DNA from: CAZUDI01 sp964618975
GTDB lineage: Bacteria > Desulfobacterota > Desulfomonilia > UBA1062
Direction of reading: 5' to 3'
Assembly (NCBI GenBank): GCA_964618975.1
Contig: CAZUDI010000003.1
Location: 62,001-126,000 of the forward strand
DNA length: 64,000 nucleotides
Positions within the stretch are counted from its first letter, which is position 1. Each line of letters begins with the position of its first letter. Shown here piece by piece: positions 51,150-59,869 of this stretch. A program made the position numbers and the translations under genes. The notes under the pieces are model-generated. The model was not told the DNA's origin. It did not search any database and saw nothing but the letters and a program-made list of their open reading frames with translations.

Positions 51150-52095
51150 AGCGAGCGTATCCTTGACCCTCCCCTACGGCGCCCTCATCCGGGTGCGCAA
51201 CCACCTCTATGACCGGGGCCTCCTGCCCAGCTACCTCACCCCGCCGCTGGTCATCAGTGTCGGCAATCTCGAGACCGGCGGCACGGGCAAGACCCCCACG
51301 ACCATCGCCCTGGCAAAAACCCTCACCAACCGCGGACACCGCGTGGCCATCGTGACTCGGGGCTATCGGGGCCGGCTGCCCGGGGTCGTTGAGGTCACGG
51401 CCACGCATACGGCGCGCGAGGTGGGGGACGAGGCCCTCCTCATGCAGCGCACGAGCGGGGTGCCGGTCATCAAGGCCCCCGACCGGGTGGCCGGGGCCCT
51501 GTATGCCTCCCGCCTCGGATGCACCATCGTAGTGCTCGACGACGGCTTTCAGCACCGCCGGATCCGGCGCGACCTCGACATCGTGCTCGTCTCGCGCGAC
51601 CTGACTCGCGCCCGTCTGCTGCCCACCGGGGTGCTGCGCGAACCGGTGGACTCGCTTGCACGCGCGCACCTGGTCATCGCCACCAAGGGGGCGCCCCCGG
51701 GAGGGCTGAGCGCTCACCTCGCCCCGGAATGTCTGGTGGACATCCACGCCCACACGACACCGCTCGAGGCGCTTAAGGACAGACGGGTGCTGGCCTTCTG
51801 CGGCCTGGCCCGCCCGCAGGGCTTCTATGACAGCTTGAGCGCCTTGGGTGCCCGTGTGGAAGCCTTGAGCTTCAGGGACCATCACCGCTACACGCAGCGG
51901 GATCTCCGACGCATCCAGCGTCACGCCCAATCCAGCGAGCTGGTCGTGACCACGGAAAAGGACCTGGTCAAGCTCAGGCCGGAATGGACCGAGAAAAACT
52001 GGTACGCGCTGCGGGTGGGTATGCAGTTCAGCGATCCGGGCAGGATCATCCAGGAGATTGAGGACCGTGTATCCAACAGGCGTCTTTCTCGATAG
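51142..52095 (+). CDS. lpxK: Tetraacyldisaccharide 4'-kinase LpxK
   Basis: 317 aa. Walker A VGNLETGGTGKTP, VTRGYRGR, GDEALLMQR and VLDDGFQHRRIRRDLDIVL are diagnostic. It phosphorylates the lipid A precursor at the 4' position. ATG 51142 overlaps the msbA stop by 8 bp; the ribosome site is weak, consistent with coupling. The Kdo transferase gene waaA, often next to lpxK, is missing here. Confidence 0.94.
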   Translation: MTRASVSLTLPYGALIRVRNHLYDRGLLPSYLTPPLVISVGNLETGGTGKTPTTIALAKTLTNRGHRVAIVTRGYRGRLPGVVEVTATHTAREVGDEALLMQRTSGVPVIKAPDRVAGALYASRLGCTIVVLDDGFQHRRIRRDLDIVLVSRDLTRARLLPTGVLREPVDSLARAHLVIATKGAPPGGLSAHLAPECLVDIHAHTTPLEALKDRRVLAFCGLARPQGFYDSLSALGARVEALSFRDHHRYTQRDLRRIQRHAQSSELVVTTEKDLVKLRPEWTEKNWYALRVGMQFSDPGRIIQEIEDRVSNRRLSR

Positions 52096-52624
52096 GGACG
52101 ACACCCTCATCCGTGATCGGGTCTATCTCAGCGACCCCGAGGGGATCGAGATCCTTCCCGGGGTGCCGCAAGCCATCGCCCAGCTCAACGCCCATGGCAT
52201 ACCCGCCATCATCGTCACGAACCAGTCCGGTATCGCCCGGGGGCTCTTCGACGAAAAACGCCTGGCCGAGATCCACGCCCGGCTTACGACACTGCTGGCC
52301 GCCCGTGGTGCCCGCATCGATGCCATCTACTACTGCCCGCACCATCCCGAAGGGATCGTAGCTCAGTACCGCCTGGAGTGCCCCTGCCGCAAGCCCGAAC
52401 CCGGCATGCTCATCCAGGCCGCGCGCGACTTCGCGCTCGACCTTACACGCTGTTATCTGATCGGCGACCAGTCCATCGACATCGCCACGATCAAACGCGT
52501 AGGCGGCACCGGCATCCAGCTCGTCCCGCCCGGGACGGCGCCCCCCTGCGGGGCCGACCATACCGCCCCGGACCTTGAGCAGGCCGTAGAGTGGATCCTG
52601 AGGAAGGAAAACCTCTCATGCTGA
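52067..52624 (+). CDS. gmhB: D,D-heptose 1,7-bisphosphate phosphatase GmhB
   Basis: 185 aa. HAD motif I VFLDRDDTLIRD, VTNQSGIARGLF and the GmhB zinc loop CPHHPEG to CPCRKPEPGM, then YLIGDQSIDIATIKRVGG. It makes heptose-1-phosphate for LPS core. GTG at 52067 (VYPTGVFL) was chosen; a TTG three codons upstream lies too close to AGGAG. It overlaps lpxK by 29 bp. Other heptose genes are not in the window. Confidence 0.92.
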   Translation: MYPTGVFLDRDDTLIRDRVYLSDPEGIEILPGVPQAIAQLNAHGIPAIIVTNQSGIARGLFDEKRLAEIHARLTTLLAARGARIDAIYYCPHHPEGIVAQYRLECPCRKPEPGMLIQAARDFALDLTRCYLIGDQSIDIATIKRVGGTGIQLVPPGTAPPCGADHTAPDLEQAVEWILRKENLSC

Positions 52625-53583
52625 GCGCCAAAGAGCTGGTCTCACACCTGCTCCCCCTCATCCGCGGGCTGATCACCCTCATCCGCTTCACCCCCTATCC
52701 GCTGGCCATCCTCGGCGGCCGGACCCTGGGGCTCCTCGGCTGGGCCCTGGATCCCTTCCACCGCCGGTCAGCCGACACCCAGATGCATGCGGCCCTCGGG
52801 ACGGCCTGGCACCCCCTGATGAGCCTCAAGGTCTTCATGAACCAGGGGGACATCCTCGTCGACACGATCAAGTATGCCTATATGGACACACAGGAGCTCA
52901 GACGCCGCGTGCGCATCGAGGGCCGGGAGCACCTCGAGCAAGCCCTGGCCAGCGGGCGGGGCATCATGCTCGTGACCGGGCACATCGGCAACTGGGAGAT
53001 CCTCGCCAACCTCGCGCGCCTGATCGACATCGAATTCTGTGTTATGGCCGATCAACGCGACGACCCCGGGCTGGAGAGCATCATCGACGGCCTGCGCGAA
53101 CGCACCGGGGCCACCATCCTGCCGCCCAAGGGCAAGGCCCTCATGCTTGTGCGCGAGCTGCGGCGAGGCCGAACCATCGGCATGGTCGTGGACCAGCGCG
53201 GCCGCAGGGGCGAACGCCTGCTGTGTGACGTCTTCGGCCTGCCCGCCCCCACCAACCCCGCCCCGGCCGTCATCGCGCTGAAGGGCCGGGCCCTGATCGT
53301 GCCGGTGACGGCCGTCCGGGAGCACCATGGCTACCGCATCCGCATCGAGGAGCCCCTGGATGCGACCAGCTTCGGGTCCAGCGCTCAGGCCATCCAGGAA
53401 GCCAGCGACTTCATGCAGTCCTGGGTAAGCCGCGAGGTGGAGCGACACCCGGATCAGTGGTTCTGGCTGCACTGCCGCTGGACCAGACGCTCCGAAATGC
53501 GCCGCCTGCTGCGGGAGGGCATCGATTTCCGTGATTATATCCTGAAGCAGGCCGAGGCGGTCAGGCAGGGTCGCTATTTATGA
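52618..53583 (+). CDS. Lipid A late acyltransferase, LpxL/HtrB family (copy 1)
   Basis: 321 aa. An N-terminal membrane segment and the catalytic HX4E motif in LVTGHIGNWEIL, then MVVDQRGRRGERLLCDVFG and a C-terminal PDQWFWLHCRWTRR. It adds secondary acyl chains to lipid A. The start MLSAKEL overlaps gmhB by 7 bp. The next gene is a paralogue: both end with the same W-RWTRRSEMRRLLREG stretch. Which acyl chain each adds cannot be told. Confidence 0.9.
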   Translation: MLSAKELVSHLLPLIRGLITLIRFTPYPLAILGGRTLGLLGWALDPFHRRSADTQMHAALGTAWHPLMSLKVFMNQGDILVDTIKYAYMDTQELRRRVRIEGREHLEQALASGRGIMLVTGHIGNWEILANLARLIDIEFCVMADQRDDPGLESIIDGLRERTGATILPPKGKALMLVRELRRGRTIGMVVDQRGRRGERLLCDVFGLPAPTNPAPAVIALKGRALIVPVTAVREHHGYRIRIEEPLDATSFGSSAQAIQEASDFMQSWVSREVERHPDQWFWLHCRWTRRSEMRRLLREGIDFRDYILKQAEAVRQGRYL

Positions 53584-53681
53584 ACATCCACCATTCCGCC
53601 AGGCCACAGGCACGAGCCGTTGCGATCAGCGGTGATGCCGGTCCATCTATGGCGCCCCCCCTTAAAAGGAGAAACATACGC

Positions 53682-54716
53682 ATGCAGATACCATCACGAA
53701 TCCTCTATCACTCGGCTAAGGCCGGCATCTTTCTCATTGGCGCCATGCCCGCTGTCATGGCGCAGTTCCTGGGCCAGCTGCTCGGGATCCTCGGCTTTAT
53801 CCTGGCGCCGCAGCACCGCAAAACCGCCGAACTCCAGATGCGCCAGGCCCTGGGTGACGACTACAACAGGAGCCTGCCGCTCAAGGTCTTCATGCATCAC
53901 GGTCGCGTCCTGGTCGATGCCATCCGTTATGCCGGCATGGATACGGATAGCGTGCATCAAAGTTTCGAGATCGAGGGCCGTGAGTACCTCGATGCGGCCC
54001 TGGCTTCTCCGCGCGGCGTCATGCTGATCGAGGGACATCTCGGCAACTGGGAGATGACACCCCACCTGCCACGCGTCCTGGGTTTCGCTTGCGATATCAT
54101 CATGAACGAGCGCAAGAACCCCGGTATCGAGGCCCTCATCCAGGAACTGCGCGACCAGCCCGGGGTTACCAAGCTGCCCCCCAAGGGGGGGGTGATGAAG
54201 GCCATGATCGCCACCCTCAGGGCCGGCCATACGGTCTTCATGGCCGCCGATCAGCGCGGCCCGCGAGGCAATACGCTGGTCTGCAACTTCTTCGACCTGC
54301 CCGCCCTCACCAGCCCGGTCCCGGCCTACATCGCCATCAAGGGTGACGCCCTGATCGTGCCGGTGTCCATCATTTACATGGCCGACCGCTACCGCGTCCG
54401 CTTCGAGGCCGCCATCGATCCGCGCGACATCTGCCCGAACGCCGACGCCCTCACCGGTCTGCGCCAGGGCATGCAGACCGAGCCCGTGGAGAGACTCAGT
54501 ACAATCATCCAGGACTGGCTGGTCGCGATGATCCGGCAATATCCCACCCAGTGGATCTGGCTCTACAGCCGCTGGACCAGGCGCTCCGAGATGCGCCGCC
54601 TGCTGCGGGAGGGGGGAGATTTCAGGGCCTATATCCGCTCTCAGGCCGAGCGCATCAACCAGAGGCCGGGGACGCATCCTGAAGTGGGCAGTCAAACCGG
54701 AGCGTTCCTGCCATAA
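53682..54716 (+). CDS. Lipid A late acyltransferase, LpxL/HtrB family (copy 2)
   Basis: 344 aa. HX4E in LIEGHLGNWEMT, FMAADQRGPRGNTLVCNFF, and C-terminal PTQWIWLYSRWTRRSEMRRLLREGG. Start 53682 was chosen: AAAAGGAGA lies 9 nt upstream and the N-terminal length then matches copy 1. An ATG at 53580 that overlaps the previous stop as ATGA would add 34 residues without membrane character. A C-terminal tail (about 325-344) is unique to this copy. Last gene of the 14-gene operon. Confidence 0.88.
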   Translation: MQIPSRILYHSAKAGIFLIGAMPAVMAQFLGQLLGILGFILAPQHRKTAELQMRQALGDDYNRSLPLKVFMHHGRVLVDAIRYAGMDTDSVHQSFEIEGREYLDAALASPRGVMLIEGHLGNWEMTPHLPRVLGFACDIIMNERKNPGIEALIQELRDQPGVTKLPPKGGVMKAMIATLRAGHTVFMAADQRGPRGNTLVCNFFDLPALTSPVPAYIAIKGDALIVPVSIIYMADRYRVRFEAAIDPRDICPNADALTGLRQGMQTEPVERLSTIIQDWLVAMIRQYPTQWIWLYSRWTRRSEMRRLLREGGDFRAYIRSQAERINQRPGTHPEVGSQTGAFLP

Positions 54717-54806
54717 GACCTTTGCCAACGCGGCCAGGGGTAGTCGGCCCCGGGGGCCGCGCCCCGTTCGTACCGGTATATTTACACGATTACCTCATAC
54801 TGGGGC

Positions 54807-54835
54807 TTGATTTTCAGACCCTTTATCGGTATACG
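54807..54835 (+). promoter_or_regulatory. Promoter candidate for tRNA-Cys
   Basis: TTGATT at 54807-54812, 17-nt spacer, TATACG at 54830-54835. The predicted start near 54842 is about 9 nt before the mature tRNA, a normal distance. Confidence 0.6.
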
Positions 54836-54850
54836 GAAGGTGCACTCTGG

Positions 54851-54925
54851 GGCGGCATAGCCAAGTGGTAAGGCGACGGTCTGCAAAACCGTTATTCACC
54901 GGTTCAAATCCGGTTGCCGCCTCCA
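54851..54925 (+). tRNA. tRNA-Cys (anticodon GCA), CCA encoded
   Basis: The acceptor stem GGCGGCA pairs with TGCCGCC, the anticodon stem-loop is ACGGTCTGCAAAACCGT with GCA, and the T-arm CCGGTTCAAATCCGG is complete. The discriminator is T, as needed for cysteine identity, and CCA is encoded. The D-arm is short. No attachment-site repeat or integrase gene is seen next to it. Confidence 0.96.
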
Positions 54926-54949
54926 TTTTATTATCCAGTCCGGGGTTTT

Positions 54950-55876
54950 ATGAAGAAGGCTTCCCACATAACGCACATCATACCCCTGCTGCTGTTGCTC
55001 TTTTCCACGCCTCTGCTGGCCGACGGCGGGGGGCGCATCGAATGCATGGGTCTGCGAATATCCGGGGAAACCCGCTATGAGCTCACCATCCCCGCCGGCC
55101 AGAGTGCCCTCGAATGGCCCCTGGAGCACTATCTCGTCGGACTCAACGCCACAGTCGATATGGACGATCACCTGGAGGCCGAGCTCACCTGCCTGATTTC
55201 CCCCTGGCAGATCTCGGAGTCGCCCCTGAAGGATTCCGACTGGCTTGTCGATACGCATCCGCGCCTGCGCTACTATTCGGAGACCGACCTGGACACCAGG
55301 GGGCTGCTCCTGTGGGCCCAGGTGCGTTTCTATCCCATCGCGCACGAAAGCCTCTCCCTCGGAATCACCGGCGGATACCGCTTCCAGGAATTCAGCTTCA
55401 TGGGCTATGATGCCCTCCAGGCCGAATACACCTCGGGGGACTGGAGCGGGTATGTGGTCGGGGGGGAGGTGATCACCTACCGCGTCCTGTACGACCTGGT
55501 TCAGGCGGGTCTGAGCCTGCGCCTTAGACAGGGCGACGCCTTCCACCTCACGCTCGACACCAGCTTCATTCCCCTGGCGCGTGTCCGCGACGCCGACAAC
55601 CATCTGCGGCGCTATAAAAAACTGCAAGGTTCCTGCATAGGCGACGGGATTGCGGTGGATCTCGCCGTACGATACCGCGTGTATGCCCGCTGGCACCTGC
55701 TTCTTACAGGCGGTCTGACCCGTGTGAGTACCAGCGGTCATCAGGACCAGATCTGGTATGGCGACGATCCCATAACCCCCGGTACCGACGACACCGGCCA
55801 GGCCTCCCTGCATCTCCCCCTAAAGGTGGAGTTGAACGCCGTGCACCTCGGGTGCGGCCTCGGCCTGCAGTTCTAA
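54950..55876 (+). CDS. Omptin-family outer-membrane aspartyl protease-like protein
   Basis: 308 aa. Signal peptide (about 1-24, ending LLADG) followed by an amphipathic beta-strand pattern ending in a C-terminal Phe. The two catalytic pairs of omptins are present: DSD (Asp95, Asp97 in LKDSDW) and D-N-H (Asp216, His218 in DADNHL), in omptin-like order and spacing, with the family-like SALEWPL near the start and VITYR. Omptins cleave peptides at the cell surface and need LPS for activity. It starts 25 bp after tRNA-Cys, with no strong ribosome site, so it may share its transcript. Confidence 0.78.
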   Translation: MKKASHITHIIPLLLLLFSTPLLADGGGRIECMGLRISGETRYELTIPAGQSALEWPLEHYLVGLNATVDMDDHLEAELTCLISPWQISESPLKDSDWLVDTHPRLRYYSETDLDTRGLLLWAQVRFYPIAHESLSLGITGGYRFQEFSFMGYDALQAEYTSGDWSGYVVGGEVITYRVLYDLVQAGLSLRLRQGDAFHLTLDTSFIPLARVRDADNHLRRYKKLQGSCIGDGIAVDLAVRYRVYARWHLLLTGGLTRVSTSGHQDQIWYGDDPITPGTDDTGQASLHLPLKVELNAVHLGCGLGLQF

Positions 55877-55928
55877 GAAATCACCCCGGGGGGTAATGCC
55901 CGTTTGAGAGCCTGTCGATAGGGTACCT

Positions 55929-57278
55929 ATGTCGCAGGCCAAGAGACTCGCCAACCGCAATATCGGTCGTGCCCGGCACTCCCTGCCCTATCTCCCCGTT
56001 GAGGCGCAGGAACTGATCGCTATCATCCCCTGCCTGCTTGCGCTCGGAGATGCGCCCTGCGGGGTGTACGGCCACCCCGTGTGCACCCCCTCCCAGTTCG
56101 ATCTGCTCATGCGGCACCTGGGATGCAAGCCCGACCTTCCCGTCGGACGCCTGCCGGACAGAATCTGTCTTGAGAGCCTCATGGCCATTCCGCGCCCCTC
56201 TCTTACGGGCCCCTTCTCCCTCGGTCTGACGCTCATTGCCATTCCGCGTCCGGATATCCATCTTGCGGAGGTCCACCGCCAGATGGAGCAGGTCGGATCG
56301 TTTTTACGCCACAGGGGAATCACAACCACCACCCTGGTCCAGACGCAGTTTCCGGAGTTCCTGATCAACGAGATCATGCGCTTAGGTATCGTGTTGGGCG
56401 GCAAACACCCGGTCACCAGCAGAGAGGAACTCACCGCGGAGGCGATCCATATCGGCGAGCTGCCCTCCGCGCTTAACGACCCCACCCTCGTCCTTCACGC
56501 GGACAGGAACCCCTTCCAGGACTATCTGAACCGGGAGCTCGCCGCCCGCGTGAGCCGCTCTGCCTATCCCTGTCCCCTGAGCATCCCCGGGGCCAATCCC
56601 TTCATCCTGCCCTACCTGAACATGCTCACCGAATCCGAGGAACGTGCCGACCACGACCGCCTGACCAAGATGCGCACGAGCCTGTTCCACCTCTTCGGGG
56701 GCTTCGGACCCACACGCGGGGTGGAGACCGTCCGGGGGACCTCCGTGCCGGACAGAACCAGCCTGGCCCATCTCAGTGCCGGGGAACGCCTGCGACTGAG
56801 AAAATGGCTCGTGCCCCTCGAGGATGACGAGCTGCCGCTCTTCTCCTGGCCGCCCCTCTCGTCCGGGGCCCTGGACGAGGTATCCCTCACCTGCCGCAGT
56901 GGCCTGTGGTCCCTCCAGGAGGCGGGAGATTTCGCCCACCGCTACTCCTGGATGGTGCTCGCCTGGGGGGCCCTGGCCGGGCTGATCGGCATAGAGACCC
57001 GCATCCGACACGCCGCCTCCCACAATCTGAAGCCGCAGGCCACGCAATACCTCATGGACATGCTCGCGGCCTTGGAGGATGGAGCCACGCTCATCGTCAC
57101 CCCCGATCCGCTCCAGGGTTCTATCCGTGTGAGCTCCGGACGCTTCTTCACCTCGAACAAACCCTTTGCCCTGCTGGAGAACGGCATCAAATTCAGTCTC
57201 GAGTTGCACGAACCGGTCAAGAAGAAGGCCCTGATTGACGATAGGGATCTGGAGATCACAGCCAGGACAAAAATATGA
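55929..57278 (+). CDS. Unrecognised 449-aa cytoplasmic protein coupled to a pseudo-receiver/TPR gene
   Basis: 449 aa, no signal peptide or membrane helix. The first 200 residues have a faint similarity in layout to class I adenylate cyclases: a RxxxxLPYLPVEAQELIAIIPCLL start, then FLRHRGITTTTLVQ and FLINEIMRLGIVLGGKHPV, which recall the late part of that catalytic domain. The catalytic G-S and D-x-D residues are not evident. The C-terminal part (about 340-440) has a helix bundle-like segment and a beta end. The stop overlaps the next gene as ATGA, so the two products probably work together. Function unknown. Confidence 0.6.
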   Translation: MSQAKRLANRNIGRARHSLPYLPVEAQELIAIIPCLLALGDAPCGVYGHPVCTPSQFDLLMRHLGCKPDLPVGRLPDRICLESLMAIPRPSLTGPFSLGLTLIAIPRPDIHLAEVHRQMEQVGSFLRHRGITTTTLVQTQFPEFLINEIMRLGIVLGGKHPVTSREELTAEAIHIGELPSALNDPTLVLHADRNPFQDYLNRELAARVSRSAYPCPLSIPGANPFILPYLNMLTESEERADHDRLTKMRTSLFHLFGGFGPTRGVETVRGTSVPDRTSLAHLSAGERLRLRKWLVPLEDDELPLFSWPPLSSGALDEVSLTCRSGLWSLQEAGDFAHRYSWMVLAWGALAGLIGIETRIRHAASHNLKPQATQYLMDMLAALEDGATLIVTPDPLQGSIRVSSGRFFTSNKPFALLENGIKFSLELHEPVKKKALIDDRDLEITARTKI

Positions 57279-58300
57279 CCATCGTTACGGACATCACCAT
57301 TCTCATCGTCGGCCCGGACAATATCTTCCGGCGATCGATGGCCAACATGCTCACGACGATCGGATTCAGCAACATCCACGAGGTGCATGACGGAACCACG
57401 GCCTGGGAGGTGTTGCGCCGGATTCAGCCCCGCATCGTCATCACCCAGTGGGACATGCCGGAGATGAACGGTATGGCCCTCCTGAAGCTGATCCGCAGGG
57501 ACAACGAATACGGTGACACCCCGCTCATTCTGTGGACCAAAGAGATCGACAAAACCGATGTCGTTAAGGCCGGCGAAACGGGGGTGAACTCCATCATCGT
57601 GGATCCGGTCGGCCTCGAGAGCCTCGAGTCCAAGATGCATGCGATCCTCGATTTTGAGATGAGTCCTCAGACCAAGCAGGCCAAAAACATCATGGCCAGG
57701 GGCGATTTCTATCTCAAAGAAAACCGCCTGGAGGAGGCGCTTAGAGAATACGAGCACGTGCTGGACATCCTCGAATCGGCCGAGGTGTACTACAATATCG
57801 GCTACATCAAGACGGCCAAGGGTGAGTACGACGAGGCCCTGGCCGCCTTCCGCAAGGCCACCCAGCTGAATCAGATGTTCGCCAAGGCCTACAAGGCCAT
57901 GGCGGATGTCTACCTCAGAATGGACAACAAGCAAATGGCCGAACAATACCTGCAGATGGCCGGCGAGATCTTCCTGGAACGCGAGATGCATGAGAGCGCC
58001 GAGAGCATCTTCAACGAGATCCTGGCAATCAATCCGGACACCATCAACGTCTACAACAGCCTGGGCATCATCTACCGCCGTCAGCACCGCTTCCAGGATG
58101 CCCTCATCCAGTACCAGAAGGCCGTCAAGATCAGCCCCACGGACGAGAACATCTACTTCAACATGGGACGCGTCTACCTCGAGCTGAACAATCCGGACAT
58201 GGCCAAGAAATGCTTCATCAAGGCCGTCAAGATCAATCCCAATTTCGATATCGCCCAGGGAATGCTCACCGCCATCCAGACTTCGGAAAAGGTGGACTGA
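57275..58300 (+). CDS. Pseudo-receiver domain fused to TPR repeats
   Basis: 341 aa. Residues 6-125 have a CheY-like fold (ITILIVGPDNIFRRSMANML, VVITQWDMPEMNGMALL), but the phosphorylated Asp is Gln58, one acidic pocket residue is replaced (VGPDN for the usual DD) and the conserved Lys is absent (VDPVG). Residues 135-335 contain about five to six TPR repeats (e.g. VYYNIGYIKTAKGEYDEALAAFRKATQLN, VYNSLGIIYRRQHRFQDALIQYQKAVKIS). It is therefore likely a phosphorylation-independent scaffold. The ATGA overlap couples it to the 449-aa gene upstream. Confidence 0.88.
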   Translation: MTIVTDITILIVGPDNIFRRSMANMLTTIGFSNIHEVHDGTTAWEVLRRIQPRIVITQWDMPEMNGMALLKLIRRDNEYGDTPLILWTKEIDKTDVVKAGETGVNSIIVDPVGLESLESKMHAILDFEMSPQTKQAKNIMARGDFYLKENRLEEALREYEHVLDILESAEVYYNIGYIKTAKGEYDEALAAFRKATQLNQMFAKAYKAMADVYLRMDNKQMAEQYLQMAGEIFLEREMHESAESIFNEILAINPDTINVYNSLGIIYRRQHRFQDALIQYQKAVKISPTDENIYFNMGRVYLELNNPDMAKKCFIKAVKINPNFDIAQGMLTAIQTSEKVD

Positions 58301-58388
58301 GAGCCTGTCACCGAGATTACCGCTTCCTCCGGCTTCCCTTTAATCGCTAGAGGTCGACATCCCGGAGGCTCGCGGCGTCAGGGCGGGT

Positions 58389-58405
58389 CCCGGGCTTGCC
58401 CCGGG
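58389..58405. terminator. Short GC-rich hairpin after the TPR gene
   Basis: CCCGGG, CTTGC loop, CCCGGG, about 90 bp after the TPR stop. No T-run. The interval to the next gene (58301-58496) contains nothing else I can name. Confidence 0.3.
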
Positions 58406-58496
58406 GTTCCTACCCATGACCTGCAGATCAAAACCGGGAAAACGCAGGGGGAAATATCTGTTTGATGAGCTCTGGTTTTGTGCTACAAACACCGCT

Positions 58497-58742
58497 ATGG
58501 GTAACAACGATTCCTTCCTCAGCATCCTTATCCTGTTGGTTCTCTTCTTCGTGCTGCCACCGGTGCTGAAGCTCCTGGGCAGGTATACACTGAACAGCAA
58601 GGAGCAGGCCGAAAGGCCGGAACCTCTGGCCTCCGCACCCGCCGATCCTGCGGACTACAGCGGGCATTTCACGTCCGAGAGCGGCCTCCACGCGGGTGAG
58701 GCCGGGCATTCCTACAAACCGATCAACCCCAAATGGTTCTAG
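58497..58742 (+). CDS. Small single-helix membrane protein, unknown
   Basis: 81 aa. One transmembrane helix (about 7-27, FLSILILLVLFFVLPPVLKLL) followed by an Ala/Pro/Glu-rich soluble tail. No clear ribosome site precedes the ATG, so the start is uncertain. The end overlaps the next gene by 10 bp, which supports that it is translated. No family recognised. Confidence 0.5.
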   Translation: MGNNDSFLSILILLVLFFVLPPVLKLLGRYTLNSKEQAERPEPLASAPADPADYSGHFTSESGLHAGEAGHSYKPINPKWF

Positions 58743-59374
58743 GTCCCGCAAAAGGCAATCCCGGGCTCAGGTTCCTCCTCGGCATCGTCGTCATCTCCCT
58801 TTCTATCTACCTCTTCTACATCGGTCTTGCCCGCAAAAACTCGCCCCAGCTCTTCATCGTGCCCGCCCCGGTCAAGACCGTGGACTATCCCTGCAAGGTG
58901 GAACGCAGCGACACCTTGTCCGCATGCATCCCCAGCACCATGCGCGCCGCCCCCACACAGAAGGGGCTCGTCTTTCACTCGCTTGAGCTACGAACCCGCG
59001 GGGAGATCTTCATCCTGGAGGGGGGGCTGCCCGAGGAGAAGGCCTGGAGGGACTCGCTAAAGACCCCCATCGTACGGGTCTTTCTTGGTGACACGGAGGA
59101 CTCCGGGACCTTCCACCTCATGAAGGACCTCCTGAGGCACCGCTGGAACCCTTCCCTCATGGGGATCAAGGCCCGGCTGATGCCTTCATGGACCAAGGGT
59201 CGCAGCGACGTGGAAATCCTCATACCCGAGGCGCTCCCGGCCCTGATCTTCTATACACCGGAACGCGCCCTCGGCCTGGCCTTCGGTACGGACCACGTGG
59301 CGGTGCTAACGGTGAGCGGTCACTTTGACAAGACGCTCCTCGCCGGCATGCTGCGTTCGATCAGCCCTCAGTGA
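58733..59374 (+). CDS. Membrane-anchored protein of unknown function
   Basis: 213 aa. One N-terminal helix (about 12-32, LRFLLGIVVISLSIYLFYIGLA) then an extracytoplasmic domain with two cysteines (CKVERSDTLSACIPS), possibly a disulfide, and a beta-rich C-terminal part. It overlaps the previous small membrane gene and the convergent universal stress gene (14 bp). No family recognised; the pair with the 81-aa gene may form an envelope complex. Confidence 0.6.
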   Translation: MVLGPAKGNPGLRFLLGIVVISLSIYLFYIGLARKNSPQLFIVPAPVKTVDYPCKVERSDTLSACIPSTMRAAPTQKGLVFHSLELRTRGEIFILEGGLPEEKAWRDSLKTPIVRVFLGDTEDSGTFHLMKDLLRHRWNPSLMGIKARLMPSWTKGRSDVEILIPEALPALIFYTPERALGLAFGTDHVAVLTVSGHFDKTLLAGMLRSISPQ

Positions 59375-59825
59375 CGGGGACGACCAGCAGGGGGCACGGC
59401 GGCTGTTTGAGGAGCTTCTCGGCCAGGTCGACCTTGAAGGACGAAAGCGTCCCCTTGGAGACATCGTGCCCGAGGACCAGCAGGTCGATGCCCTGGTCCT
59501 GGATGACCTCATTGATCACGAGGAGGGGATTGCCCCGCATCACCAGCCGGTTGGCCGGGTCCACATCCCCAATGACCTCATGGCAGATGCTGTACATCTT
59601 GTCGCTGGCGGCCTTGATCACCTCCTCCTCGAGCTTGTCGGTGTTGATATGAGGCACATAGAAGCCGGCCGCGCCCTTGATATCGGTCACCGTGTGGAGC
59701 ATGAAGAGTCTGGCATCGAAAATCCGTGCGACGCGGTAGGCGTAGCTGACCACCTGGATACTGTGCCGACCGAGATCGAGATAGCAGAGCACCCTGGTGG
59801 GGTCCTGCGAAAACACCTTCTTCAT
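59361..59825 (-). CDS. Universal stress protein (UspA family)
   Basis: 154 aa. A single UspA domain: RVLCYLDLGRHSIQVVSYAYRVA at the N-terminus, LFMLHTVTD, then MRGNPLLVINEVIQDQGIDLLVLGH and the C-terminal CPLLVVPV. The ATP-binding G-x2-G-x9-G-S/T motif is only partly kept (GHDVSKGTLSS), so it may not bind ATP. AGGAGGGA precedes the ATG. It follows the receiver gene by 44 bp at the end of the signalling operon. Confidence 0.85.
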   Translation of the reverse strand: MKKVFSQDPTRVLCYLDLGRHSIQVVSYAYRVARIFDARLFMLHTVTDIKGAAGFYVPHINTDKLEEEVIKAASDKMYSICHEVIGDVDPANRLVMRGNPLLVINEVIQDQGIDLLVLGHDVSKGTLSSFKVDLAEKLLKQPPCPLLVVPVTEG

Positions 59826-59869
59826 TTCATCCCTCCTCATCATCGTTGAATGGTTACTTCACGCTAGCC

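Noticed and set aside
54731..54765. GC-rich palindrome after the last acyltransferase gene
   Set aside because: The CGGCCCC/GGGGCCG arms leave a one-base loop, so it is not a convincing terminator.
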